From Sphingorhabdus sp. YGSMI21 (GTDB taxonomy: Bacteria; Pseudomonadota; Alphaproteobacteria; Sphingomonadales; Sphingomonadaceae): DNA of 64,000 nt. The notes below the pieces were generated by a model that ran no database searches, was not told the DNA's origin, and saw only the letters and a list, made by a program, of their open reading frames with translations. Made by a program: the position numbers and the translations under genes. Below, in pieces: positions 19,697-28,567 of the stretch; the first letter of the stretch is position 1, and every line of letters begins with the position of its first letter. The DNA lies in contig NZ_CP022548.1 in the NCBI RefSeq assembly GCF_002776575.1, forward strand, positions 3,115,001-3,179,000, given 5' to 3'.

Positions 19697-22600
19697 GCGC
19701 TTTTCCCTTCTGCCTGGTCTTCATCGAGTGAACCGGCCGCCATCGGAGCCTGTCGGCTCAATTTCTGCCGTACCAGCATGTACAGCAGGGGTATGATGAA
19801 GATGCCGATAGCGGTTGCGCTGACCATGCCGCCCATCACGCCCGTTCCCACAGCTATGCGGCTGTTCGCGCCGGCACCCGTCGCAATCGCCAGCGGCACC
19901 ATCGCCAGGATGAAGGCAAGCGAGGTCATGATGATCGGACGCAGACGCAAGATTGCAGCCGTTTTGACCGCATCGATAGTCGATTTGCCCGCCGCCTCTT
20001 CCTCAATGGCGAATTCGACAATCAAAATGGCGTTTTTCGCCGCCAGTCCGATGATGGTTATCAACCCGACATTGAAATATATGTCAGCCGACAATCCGCG
20101 CAGCAGGGAAAATACCACTGCGCCCAAGACGCCGATCGGAATGATCAGCAGGACCGCCAAGGGCACGGCCCAGCTTTCGTATAGCGCGGACAGCAGCAGG
20201 AAGACCACCAGCACGGAAAGACCCAGCAACAAGCCGATCTGGCCCGCTGACTGCTTCTCTTCATAGCTGAGACCGGTCCATTCATAGCTGATCCCTTCGG
20301 GCATTTGCGTCATCGCCTCTTCGACCGCTGCCAGGGCATCGCCGGATGACATGCCGGCCGCAGCAGATCCCGAAACGGTCATCGCAGGATAGCCGTTATA
20401 GCGCGCAAGACTGGGCGCCCCGGCCGTCCATTTGGCGGTGGCGAATGTTGAAAATGGTACCAGCTCACCCTGATCGTTCGGCACCCGCAGCGCCATCACG
20501 TCATCCGGGGTCATCCTGTATCGGGCGTCTGCCTGCACATAGACTTCCAGCGATCGCCCGTCGAGAATGAACTCATTGGCGAAAGCGGAACCAAAATTGA
20601 TCGACAATGTGGTGTTCACATCGCTGATGGACAGACCAAGCGAACGCGCCAATACCCTGTCGATATCGACCTTGAGTTGCGGGGCGGGTTCCTGGTCTTC
20701 CGGCCGCACGCCCGTGACCACATCGCTTTGCGACAAGATGCCAAGCAACTGATTGCGCGCTTCTGTCAGCCTGGCCCGGCCCAAACCGGCGCGATCTTCG
20801 ATTTTCACGCTGAAGCCGCTGGCGTTGCCCAGAGACTGGATGGCGGGCGGTTGTATCACGAATATGATCGCATCTTCATTTTGCGCGAATTGTCCCATCG
20901 CCTCGCTCCACAACGCATCCGCCTGGCTTTCATCGGCGGAGCGTTCGTTCCAATCGATCAAGGGCGAAAACATCATCGCATTATTCTGGCCCTGCCCATA
21001 GAAACTAAAACCGCGCACCACGACCAGATCAGAAACCTCATCCTTGTTCATCCAATGATCGGAAACGGGCTTAACGGCTTCCTCCGTGCGCGCCCGGGTG
21101 GCGCCCGAAGGCGATTGCACGACGGTTATCAGATAGCCCTGATCCTCGGTGGGCAGGAATGCGGTCGGCAGGCGCAGGAACAACAGGCCTGCAACCAGAC
21201 ACAGTACCAGGAACACGGCAAGGCCGCGCATGGGGCGTCCCAGCAACGAGTCGGTCGCACGGCCGTAGCGGTCGGTCAGCCGCGCAAACCAAAGATTGAA
21301 TTTGTTTAGCCAATCCGAAACATAAGCGATAATTTTTGCCCAAATCTTCGCTACGCCGGTATTTTCTTCCTTATCGGCTTCGACAGCGTCCAGGTCGGAT
21401 TCCGTCTCGCCGTCCCTGATAGGCTTCAGCAGGGTCGCGCACAGAGCGGGAGTCAGGGTCAACGCCATCAGCGCAGAGAATAGAATGGAAACCGCCAGCG
21501 TTACCGAGAATTGACGGTAAATGCCGCCCGTGGATCCGGGGAAAAAGGCCATCGGCAGAAACACCGCGACCAGCACCAGGGTGATCCCGATAATAGCCCC
21601 GGTTATCTGGTCCATCGCCTTACGTGACGCCTCGACCGGCCCGAGCCCTTCTTCGCGCATGATCCGTTCTACATTTTCAATCACGATGATCGCGTCATCG
21701 ACCAATATGCCGATGGCGAGCACCATGCCGAACAGGGTCAGCACGTTGATCGAAAATCCGAACATCCACAGTCCCAGACACGCGCCCGCCAGCGCGATCG
21801 GTACCACCAATGTGGGAATCAATGTGGCTCGCCAGCTCTGCAGGAAAAGAAACATGACGAGGAACACCAGAACCATTGCTTCGATCAGGGTGGTGACAAC
21901 CTCTTCGATGGAAATAGTGATGAAGGGGGTGGTGTCGTAAGGTATGCTCCATTTGACGTCAGCGGGGAGACTGGATTCGATTGCCTGCATCCGCGCCTCA
22001 ACCCCTTCGGCGACCGAAAGCGCATTGGCTCCTGTGCCGAGCTGTATCGCCATCCCCGCCATCGGCTGGTCGTTCAGCGTTGTCGATGTGGAATAGCTTT
22101 GCGCGCCGATTTCCACGCGCGCGACATCACCCAGACGGACCGTCGCGCCGCCGGTTTCGGCGAGCAATATGATTTCCTCGAACTGCTTGGTAGTGGTGAA
22201 CCGGCTTTGAGTCGTGATGGTAGCGTTGATCTGGGTGTCTTCCAGAACAGGAAGCGCGCCGAGGGAACCGCCGGCGGTCTGGCTGTTCTGTTCGCGGATT
22301 GCGGCGAGAACCGTCGATGGCGTTAGCTTGAACGAAGCGAGGCGTTCGGGGTCAAGCCAGACCCGCATGGCATATTCGGAACCGAGCAGAGTCACGTCAC
22401 CAACTCCGTTTACCCGGCGTAACTCGTCAATGATCTGGGTCGATGCGATATTGCCGAGATCGGTGGAATCAAGGTCGCCGCTTTTCGAGGTCAACGCGAC
22501 GATCTGCAAGAAGCCGCTGGTGGCTTGCCGCACTTGAATCCCCTGCTGGGTCACATCACTGGGCAGGCGGGCCTCGATTGTGCTGAGGCTGTTTTGCACG

Positions 22601-22917
22601 TCGGTTTGCGCAATGTCTATGTCCGTGCCCGCTTCGAAAGTCAGCGTGATCGAGCCCGTGCCATTGGACTGGCTGGACGAGGACATATACAAAAAGCCTT
22701 CGATACCGTTCAGCTGCTGCTCGATCAGCTGGATCACATTTTGTTCCAGCGTCGCGGCATCTGCGCCGGGATAGACGACCGATATGCTCAGGGATGGCGG
22801 GGCCACTTCAGGATATTGCTCGATCGGCAACTGGCGCAAGGCGATGAAGCCGGACAATAATATGCCGAGCGCGATGACCCATGCAAAAATGGGGCGATCA
22901 ATAAAATATCTTGGCAC
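19693..22917 (-). CDS. RND multidrug efflux permease, HAE1 family (AcrB/MexB-like)
   Basis: A 1074-residue inner-membrane proton/drug antiporter. The N-terminus PRYFIDRPIFAWVIALGILLSG is the classical HAE1 start. The conserved proton-relay motif GILVDDAIIVIENVERIM contains the tandem Asp pair in TM4, and GLAAKNAILIVEFA contains the Lys in TM10. Large porter loops lie between TM1-2 and TM7-8. Length is slightly above AcrB (1049) because of an acidic insert near residues 500-520 (ESDLDAVEADKEEN). It would take up hydrophobic toxic compounds from the periplasm. The adaptor gene ends 44 bases upstream. Confidence 0.95.
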   Translation of the reverse strand: MPRYFIDRPIFAWVIALGILLSGFIALRQLPIEQYPEVAPPSLSISVVYPGADAATLEQNVIQLIEQQLNGIEGFLYMSSSSQSNGTGSITLTFEAGTDIDIAQTDVQNSLSTIEARLPSDVTQQGIQVRQATSGFLQIVALTSKSGDLDSTDLGNIASTQIIDELRRVNGVGDVTLLGSEYAMRVWLDPERLASFKLTPSTVLAAIREQNSQTAGGSLGALPVLEDTQINATITTQSRFTTTKQFEEIILLAETGGATVRLGDVARVEIGAQSYSTSTTLNDQPMAGMAIQLGTGANALSVAEGVEARMQAIESSLPADVKWSIPYDTTPFITISIEEVVTTLIEAMVLVFLVMFLFLQSWRATLIPTLVVPIALAGACLGLWMFGFSINVLTLFGMVLAIGILVDDAIIVIENVERIMREEGLGPVEASRKAMDQITGAIIGITLVLVAVFLPMAFFPGSTGGIYRQFSVTLAVSILFSALMALTLTPALCATLLKPIRDGETESDLDAVEADKEENTGVAKIWAKIIAYVSDWLNKFNLWFARLTDRYGRATDSLLGRPMRGLAVFLVLCLVAGLLFLRLPTAFLPTEDQGYLITVVQSPSGATRARTEEAVKPVSDHWMNKDEVSDLVVVRGFSFYGQGQNNAMMFSPLIDWNERSADESQADALWSEAMGQFAQNEDAIIFVIQPPAIQSLGNASGFSVKIEDRAGLGRARLTEARNQLLGILSQSDVVTGVRPEDQEPAPQLKVDIDRVLARSLGLSISDVNTTLSINFGSAFANEFILDGRSLEVYVQADARYRMTPDDVMALRVPNDQGELVPFSTFATAKWTAGAPSLARYNGYPAMTVSGSAAAGMSSGDALAAVEEAMTQMPEGISYEWTGLSYEEKQSAGQIGLLLGLSVLVVFLLLSALYESWAVPLAVLLIIPIGVLGAVVFSLLRGLSADIYFNVGLITIIGLAAKNAILIVEFAIEEEAAGKSTIDAVKTAAILRLRPIIMTSLAFILAMVPLAIATGAGANSRIAVGTGVMGGMVSATAIGIFIIPLLYMLVRQKLSRQAPMAAGSLDEDQAEGKSA

Positions 22918-22961
22918 TGCTCAGCCCAACTTTCGCGAAATATATAGCTGGCTCGACAGGA

Positions 22962-24161
22962 TCATCGCACGGCCTCCGTTTTCGGTTTGGAAGCAGATGG
23001 AGCAGTCGGCGTTTTCGGTGCGGCTTTAGTGCCGGCGCTATCCGATACATTCATAGAATTTTTTGCTGTCACCGGCACGCCCGCCCGGATTTTCTGCAAA
23101 TTGCTGACGATGACCTTGTCGCCAGCTTTCAGCCCGCTTTCGATTATCCACTTGGCACCGGCCATTGCGCCCAGTTCGACGGAGCGCTCGGCCGCCTTGC
23201 CGTCACCATCAATAACCATGACGGTGCCCCCAGTTTCGCTAATGGTTACGGCTTTCTGAGGAACCATAAAGCCCCCTTTCTTCTTGCCCACAAATATTCG
23301 AGCCCGGACAAATTCACCTGGCAGCAAGAGTCCGGACGGGTTGGCAAACTCGGCCCGCAAGTCCACCGTACCGGTGGTCTCGTTGACCGAAAAATCCAGA
23401 AAGTCGATCTGGCCGGGGATCGGATATTGGGTGCCGTCTTCGAAAATCAGTTCGACCTCTGCGCTATCATTTTCGTTCAAGACAATGGTCCCGTCGGTAA
23501 TCCCCCGCCTGACGTCCAGAACGCGCGAGGAAGACTGAGCAAAGGTGACATAAACGCGATCGGCCTGTTCTATACGCGTCATCAACGTGGCTTCAGAGGC
23601 ACTAACCAGCGCGCCCTCGGTCACTTCGGCGCTCCGCGCACGACCGCTGATGGGCGCCCGGACCGTGGTATAACCAAGTTGCAGATTTGCGGCGTCAAGC
23701 TCTGCCTTGATCTGGGCTACGCTGGCCTGGGCTTCGCGGGAAGCTGCTACTGCTGCATCATATTCCTGACGGCTTATAGCCTGTTCCGCAACCAGCGGCC
23801 GATAGCGATCTACCACCGCTTGCGCATTGGCTGCCGTGGCTCTTGCCCGTTGCAGGCTGGCTCGCACCTGCGCGGTGCTGGCACGCAATTCCGAAGGATC
23901 AATCGAGAATAACGGCTGTCCGGCCCGCACATTTGAGCCTTCCTCATAGAGACGCCGCTGCACGATGCCGGTGACCCGCGCTCTAACATCTGCGACGCGC
24001 ACAGCCTCCACACGCCCGGGAAGCTCTATAATATTGGGTATTTCGGATTCGCTCACAGTGTATATTTCCACCGGCATAGCCTGTTGCACGGGAGCTTCCG
24101 GGTCGCCGGAGCAACCCATAAGGCCGAGAATAAAAAATCCAGCCAGCACATTTTTTATCAT
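22962..24161 (-). CDS. RND efflux periplasmic adaptor (membrane fusion lipoprotein)
   Basis: A 399-residue AcrA/MexA-type adaptor. A lipoprotein signal with lipobox LMGC gives the lipidated Cys at about residue 17. After ELPGRVEAVRVADVRARVTGIVQ (lipoyl half-motif) comes an alpha-helical hairpin (about 90-160), the second lipoyl half (GYTTVRAPISGRARSAEV) and beta-barrel and membrane-proximal domains with FVPQKAVTISE-like sequence. The ATG at 24161 begins the lipoprotein signal; the frame is open to 24251. It is the first gene of the operon. A palindromic operator lies about 105-125 bases upstream. Its tail is Lys/Pro/Ala-rich. Confidence 0.93.
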   Translation of the reverse strand: MIKNVLAGFFILGLMGCSGDPEAPVQQAMPVEIYTVSESEIPNIIELPGRVEAVRVADVRARVTGIVQRRLYEEGSNVRAGQPLFSIDPSELRASTAQVRASLQRARATAANAQAVVDRYRPLVAEQAISRQEYDAAVAASREAQASVAQIKAELDAANLQLGYTTVRAPISGRARSAEVTEGALVSASEATLMTRIEQADRVYVTFAQSSSRVLDVRRGITDGTIVLNENDSAEVELIFEDGTQYPIPGQIDFLDFSVNETTGTVDLRAEFANPSGLLLPGEFVRARIFVGKKKGGFMVPQKAVTISETGGTVMVIDGDGKAAERSVELGAMAGAKWIIESGLKAGDKVIVSNLQKIRAGVPVTAKNSMNVSDSAGTKAAPKTPTAPSASKPKTEAVR

Positions 24162-24264
24162 GTTCAAATTCCTGTGTATCGAGCGAATGTCCGATGAGCT
24201 TTGGCACGAGGATAGGCCCATCGTTTCCGCACCGCAACATTCATTGTGCACCGCAGCAAAAACT

Positions 24265-24287
24265 TTTGTTTGGAAGGCGCAAACAAA
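24265..24287. promoter_or_regulatory. 23-bp palindromic operator upstream of the RND operon
   Basis: Two perfect 8-base arms, TTTGTTTG at 24265-24272 and CAAACAAA at 24280-24287, are separated by 7 bases. The size and symmetry match operators of TetR-family repressors such as AcrR and TtgR that control RND pumps. It lies about 105 bases before the adaptor ATG, where a promoter would be expected. No TetR gene is next to it in this window, so the repressor, if real, is encoded elsewhere. Confidence 0.55.
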
Positions 24288-24546
24288 TAATTCGGCCCAT
24301 TTAGGAGATTTCCCACCAGCCTGCAGTCCCTTTCTCCGCTCCGGATCACAATCGAAATACGGGGCCCAGGGCTGATCTGTCCGCTGTTGACGGGGGTGGA
24401 TTGCGGTCGTCGAACTGCTCCAACGTTGCGTTTTCGGACCACCGTAAATGCTTGCCCGGACCCGTTAGGCTTCGGGAAGGTGCGCTGCACTTTTGCCACC
24501 ATCCCGCCGCCGTGCCCCTACCATGTCTTTATGCGCGGCTCTGCGG

Positions 24547-24574
24547 TGGACTTTTGCACCCTGCCCCCTATAAA
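24547..24574 (+). promoter_or_regulatory. Candidate sigma-70 promoter for the thiolase gene
   Basis: TGGACT at 24547-24552 and TATAAA at 24569-24574 are spaced by 16 bases, giving a leader of roughly 60 bases to the ATG at 24640. The -10 matches five of six consensus positions and the -35 four of six. The call is by eye. Confidence 0.4.
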
Positions 24575-24639
24575 TCCGCTTGGACACAGACCGCGACACC
24601 AAAACCAACACTCGCGGCACATCGGCAGGAGAATTCAAT

Positions 24640-25812
24640 ATGCGTGAAGCAGTCATCATATCCTATGCTCGCACCGGGCTCGCCAAAGCCGGACGCGGCG
24701 GCTTCAATATCACGCCTCCGATGACAATGGCTGCCCATGCGGTGAAACATGCCGTTGCCAAGTCGGGTGTCGAAAGCGATTTCGTCGATGATTGTATTTT
24801 CGGCAATGTCGCGCACGCGGCTCCCAATATCGGGCGCAACGCGGCGCTTCTTGCAGGGCTTCCCAAAACCACCGCCGGGGCCACGGTTAACCGCTTCTGC
24901 TCGTCCGGCATGCAGTCTATCGCGATAGCGGCAAACCATATCCGCGGCGACGGCGCGGATTGCGTTGTCGCAGGCGGCGTCGAAAGCATTTCGATGCAGG
25001 GCCCCCGTGCGCCCGAAGGCAGTATCGACGAGGAAATTCTGAAAATCGCGCCCGCGATCTTCATGCCGATGATCGAGACCGCCGATATCGTTGCAGAGCG
25101 CTACAATATCAGCCGCGAATATCAGGACGAATATTCCCTGCAATCGCAGCAGCGTATTGCGAAGGCCCAGGAAGCCGGGCTTTTTGACGATGAAATCGTC
25201 CCCATGCAGACCAGGATGAAAGTCGTTGACCGGGAAACCAAGGAGGAAACCATCGTCGATTACACGGTGGATCGGGACGAGTGTAATCGCCCCACGACCA
25301 CCTTGGAAGGCTTGGCCAGTCTGAAACCGATCATGGGCGAAGATAAATATATCACGGCCGGTAACGCCAGCCAGTTGTCCGATGGAGCCGCCGCGCTCGT
25401 GCTTATGGAAGCGAAGGAAGCGGAGCGTCGCGGTCTGAAGCCATTGGGGCGTTTTGTATCCTGGGCGGTAGCCGGATGCGAACCGGATGAAATGGGCATT
25501 GGCCCGGTATTTGCCGTTCCCAAACTGCTGGAGCGCCAGGGCCTCACCGTTGACGACATTGATATCTGGGAACTCAACGAAGCCTTTGCCAGCCAATGTC
25601 TGTACAGCCGCGACCGGCTGGGTATCGATCCCGAGAAATATAACGTCAATGGCGGCTCCATCTCGATCGGCCATCCCTTCGGCATGACCGGTGCGCGCTG
25701 TGCCGGGCATCTGTTGCAGGAAGGCCGTCGTCGGGGCGCCAAATGGGGCGTCGTCACCATGTGTATCGGTGGTGGACAAGGCGGTGCCGGACTGTTCGAA
25801 ATATACCCCTGA
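24640..25812 (+). CDS. Acetyl-CoA acetyltransferase / 3-ketoacyl-CoA thiolase
   Basis: A 390-residue thiolase. The nucleophilic Cys is residue 87 in VNRFCSSGMQS, the active His lies in SIGHPFGMTGAR and the second Cys in MCIGGGQGGAGLFE near residue 375. The full-length family architecture is present. It would cleave 3-ketoacyl-CoA to acetyl-CoA and a shortened acyl-CoA, or run the reverse condensation. ATG 24640 has GGAG upstream at good spacing; the frame opens at 24580. It is followed by a thioesterase on the same strand and opposed by an acyl-CoA ligase and a FadJ-like enzyme, forming a compact beta-oxidation block. Confidence 0.93.
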   Translation: MREAVIISYARTGLAKAGRGGFNITPPMTMAAHAVKHAVAKSGVESDFVDDCIFGNVAHAAPNIGRNAALLAGLPKTTAGATVNRFCSSGMQSIAIAANHIRGDGADCVVAGGVESISMQGPRAPEGSIDEEILKIAPAIFMPMIETADIVAERYNISREYQDEYSLQSQQRIAKAQEAGLFDDEIVPMQTRMKVVDRETKEETIVDYTVDRDECNRPTTTLEGLASLKPIMGEDKYITAGNASQLSDGAAALVLMEAKEAERRGLKPLGRFVSWAVAGCEPDEMGIGPVFAVPKLLERQGLTVDDIDIWELNEAFASQCLYSRDRLGIDPEKYNVNGGSISIGHPFGMTGARCAGHLLQEGRRRGAKWGVVTMCIGGGQGGAGLFEIYP

Positions 25813-25861
25813 GCCTTCGCATCAGTCAGAATAAGATAGATTTTAAGGAATAAACGCAGTT

Positions 25862-26791
25862 TTGGATCAACTAACAGACGAACAAGTCGAGCGCCGGCTG
25901 TCCGCCGCTCTGGCCCATCGCACTTCCGTGCCCGCAGAGAAACTTATCGCCGGATTGCTCCGGACTTTCACGCTCACCGCGGATGGTGATGACGAGTTCA
26001 TTTTTCCTGCGCTCAGCTCCACCGCGCGCGAACGGATTTTTGGCGGACAGGTGATCGCGCAGGCGATTGTCGCGGCGGACCGCACGGTTGACGACGAGAA
26101 GAATATCCATTCGCTCCACTCCTATTTTCTGCGGGCCGGAGACGAAACAAAGCCGCTGCATTTCCGGGTACACCGCGATTTTGACGGACGGAGCATTTCC
26201 AACCGCAGGGTCGTTGTCCGTCAGAATGACAAGGTCATCTTCAATCTGACGGCTTCCTTTCAGAAGCCGGCCGAAGGGCTGCATCATCAGGTGGATATGC
26301 CCGATGTATTGCCGCCGGAAGACTGTCTGAGCGCGATGGAGCAAATCGCCCGGAACCCGCAGGTCTCGGACAAACATATTGAGCGGATGAGCATGCCTAG
26401 GCCCTTTGACGTGCGCAGCTTCCACCCCGAAGCCAAAACCAAGCACGCGCGCCAATATCAGTGGTTCAAGACCGTCGCACCGCTGCCCGACGACCCGCTT
26501 ACCCATCGGGCGACTTTGGCGTTCGCCTCGGACATGGGCTTGCTCTCGACGTCGATGATACCGCATGGACTGCACTGGACAACGCCGGGACTATTCTCGA
26601 CCAGCCTTGATCATGCCATGTGGTTCCATGACGATTTCAGGGTCGATCAATGGATATGTTACGTGATGGACAGCGACTGGACCGGCAGCACGCGCGGCCT
26701 CAACCGAGGTTCGCTTTACCGGCAGGACGGCACATTGGTCGCATCGGCCGTACAAGAAGGTCTTATCCGACTGATGCCGCCCAAAGTCTGA
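25862..26791 (+). CDS. Acyl-CoA thioesterase II (TesB-like)
   Basis: A 309-residue double-hotdog thioesterase hydrolysing acyl-CoA to free acid and CoA. Domain 1 shows ERIFGGQVIAQAIVAA and HSLHSYFLRAGD; domain 2 shows FASDMGLLSTSMIPHG and SLDHAMWFHDDFRVDQW with the catalytic Asp in LDHAMWFH, then RGLNRGSLYRQDGTLVASAVQEGLIR. These are the TesB signatures. The only start near the conserved N-terminus is TTG 25862, with AAGGA about 13 bases upstream, so the exact start is uncertain. It lies 49 bases after the thiolase gene and converges on the acyl-CoA ligase gene (3-base gap). Confidence 0.9.
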   Translation: MDQLTDEQVERRLSAALAHRTSVPAEKLIAGLLRTFTLTADGDDEFIFPALSSTARERIFGGQVIAQAIVAADRTVDDEKNIHSLHSYFLRAGDETKPLHFRVHRDFDGRSISNRRVVVRQNDKVIFNLTASFQKPAEGLHHQVDMPDVLPPEDCLSAMEQIARNPQVSDKHIERMSMPRPFDVRSFHPEAKTKHARQYQWFKTVAPLPDDPLTHRATLAFASDMGLLSTSMIPHGLHWTTPGLFSTSLDHAMWFHDDFRVDQWICYVMDSDWTGSTRGLNRGSLYRQDGTLVASAVQEGLIRLMPPKV

Positions 26792-26794
26792 GGC

Positions 26795-28537
26795 TCAGAA
26801 AAGCGTCTTCAGATCCTTTTTCAATATCTTGCCATTGGCGTTACGGGGCAGGCTTTCGGTCCGGAACAGAATCTGTACCGGCACTTTGAAACTGGCCAGC
26901 CGTTCCCGGACCCATTGCTGCAATTCCGCCTCGCTGGCGGTTTTGCCTGGAACGAGCTGAACGATAGCCGCCGGTTCTTCGCCCAGTGTCTTGTGGTCGA
27001 TGCCAACGAGCGCCGCATCCATCACAGCCGGGTGGTCGTAGAGAATATTCTCCACCTCGGATGAATAGATATTCTCTCCGCCCCGAATGATCATGTCTTT
27101 CGCGCGGTCCACGATATGGCAGAAACCTTCGTCATCCAGTCGGGCCAGATCGCCGGTCCGCACCCAGCCGTCGACAAAGGTTTCAGCCGTCGCGTCCGGA
27201 CGGTTCCAATAGCCTTTGACCACCATCGGACCGCGGGCCCACAGTTCGCCGACGTCACCGACGGGCATTTCCTGGCTGCCGTCGTCGCTCATAACCTTCA
27301 GGTCTGCTGCCGCCACCGGCGGACCGCAACTGGTCGGCCGATTGAGATAATCCTCGGCGCTATGTGATGTAACCGTCGCCATGGTTTCGGTCATGCCCCA
27401 GCCGTTGCCGGGAAGAGCGCCGAAAACTTCATAGATTTTCCGGGCGAGCTCCGGCGCAGAAGGGGCACCGCCATAGGCGATGGAATCGATGGAGCTGAGG
27501 TCATATTTGTCGCGGTCCGGATGTTCGATCAACTGCCACGCAATGAATGGCACGCCGCCGGTTGCATTGACCTTTTCCCGTTCGATAATCTCCATCGCCT
27601 GGACGGTATCCCATTTGTGCAGGAAGACCATCTTGTGGCCGCCGTGAACAGTCGGCATCATTATCGCCGAACAGGCCGTGCAATGGAACATGGGCACCAC
27701 CGTCAGGCCCACGCGAACCGTAGGCTCGGGAAGCTCGTCGCCGCGTCGCAAGGCTGCCGCCGCGCCGGAATAGCCGACCGAAATTGCATTTGTGGTGAGG
27801 TTGCGGTGCGAACCGAGCGCCCCCTTCGGCTGTCCGGTCGTGCCGCTGGTGTAGAAAATAGTCGCTGGATCATCGGGTGCGATATCAACCGCCGGTAGTT
27901 TCTGATCAGGCAATTCCGCATAGTCATTGGGCCGGCCGATAATTTCTTCCAGAGGACGCGCAGGATCTGCCAACGCCACCGGGCTGCGCGCCACAATGAC
28001 ATGGTCGAGATCGGGCAGGTCCGCCATGTGGGGCGCAATGCGATCCCATCGCTCGGCATCACAGAGCAGCACGCTGGTTTCGGAATTGGCCAGTCCGAAG
28101 ACCAGCTCCTGGTCGGTCCACCATGCATTGAGCGGGACAACAATCGCACCAACCGACGTCGCTGCAAAAAATATCACCGGCCATTCGGGCAGATTGCGCA
28201 TCGCCAGCGACACCCGGTCACCTTTGGCCACGCCCATATTCTGCAGTTCGAAAGCCAGAGCGGCGACCGCGCGGTACCAGTTCTCATAGGTAACGCGTTC
28301 ATCTGCATATATCAGGAATTCGCTGTCACCATGGCCGCGCGCATGTTCCGCCATGGCGGCGAGCGTGGGATGGGCATGTTTCCAGACACGGGTTGCGACG
28401 CCGTCAATATCGACCATTTCCATTTCAAACGGCTGGTCCGGGGCGCACAAGATGGATTCGACTTCCTTGCGCGACCGTACGGGCCATCCAGCAGGCGGTG
28501 TCCACTTTTCCAGTGGATCTATTGCTTCAGCTGACAA
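26795..28537 (-). CDS. Acyl-CoA synthetase (AMP-binding, fatty acid/aromatic acid CoA ligase)
   Basis: A 580-residue ANL-superfamily enzyme that adenylates a carboxylic acid and transfers it to CoA. The P-loop [15 protein letters not shown] lies near residue 220, followed by [12 protein letters not shown], the hinge/ribose motif [29 protein letters not shown] and a C-terminal Lys in [11 protein letters not shown]. The acid specificity cannot be read from the sequence. In this block it would activate acids released by the oxygenase genes or by side-chain degradation before FadJ-type oxidation. It shares its strand with the fadJ-like gene 30 bases upstream and is likely co-transcribed with it. 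Confidence 0.92.
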   Translation of the reverse strand: MSAEAIDPLEKWTPPAGWPVRSRKEVESILCAPDQPFEMEMVDIDGVATRVWKHAHPTLAAMAEHARGHGDSEFLIYADERVTYENWYRAVAALAFELQNMGVAKGDRVSLAMRNLPEWPVIFFAATSVGAIVVPLNAWWTDQELVFGLANSETSVLLCDAERWDRIAPHMADLPDLDHVIVARSPVALADPARPLEEIIGRPNDYAELPDQKLPAVDIAPDDPATIFYTSGTTGQPKGALGSHRNLTTNAISVGYSGAAAALRRGDELPEPTVRVGLTVVPMFHCTACSAIMMPTVHGGHKMVFLHKWDTVQAMEIIEREKVNATGGVPFIAWQLIEHPDRDKYDLSSIDSIAYGGAPSAPELARKIYEVFGALPGNGWGMTETMATVTSHSAEDYLNRPTSCGPPVAAADLKVMSDDGSQEMPVGDVGELWARGPMVVKGYWNRPDATAETFVDGWVRTGDLARLDDEGFCHIVDRAKDMIIRGGENIYSSEVENILYDHPAVMDAALVGIDHKTLGEEPAAIVQLVPGKTASEAELQQWVRERLASFKVPVQILFRTESLPRNANGKILKKDLKTLF

Positions 28538-28567
28538 AATTTTCTCTCCTAAACGATAAAAATTGTT

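Larger units (their letters stand above)
24162..24639. promoter_or_regulatory. Divergent promoter region between efflux operon and thiolase gene
   Basis: A 478-base gene-free stretch between two divergently read units. It contains the efflux operator palindrome (24265-24287), a pair of near-identical elements ACTTTTGC(C)ACC at about 24489-24500 and 24550-24560, and a promoter candidate for the thiolase gene. No open frame here resembles a known protein and none has a convincing ribosome binding site. Confidence 0.6.
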
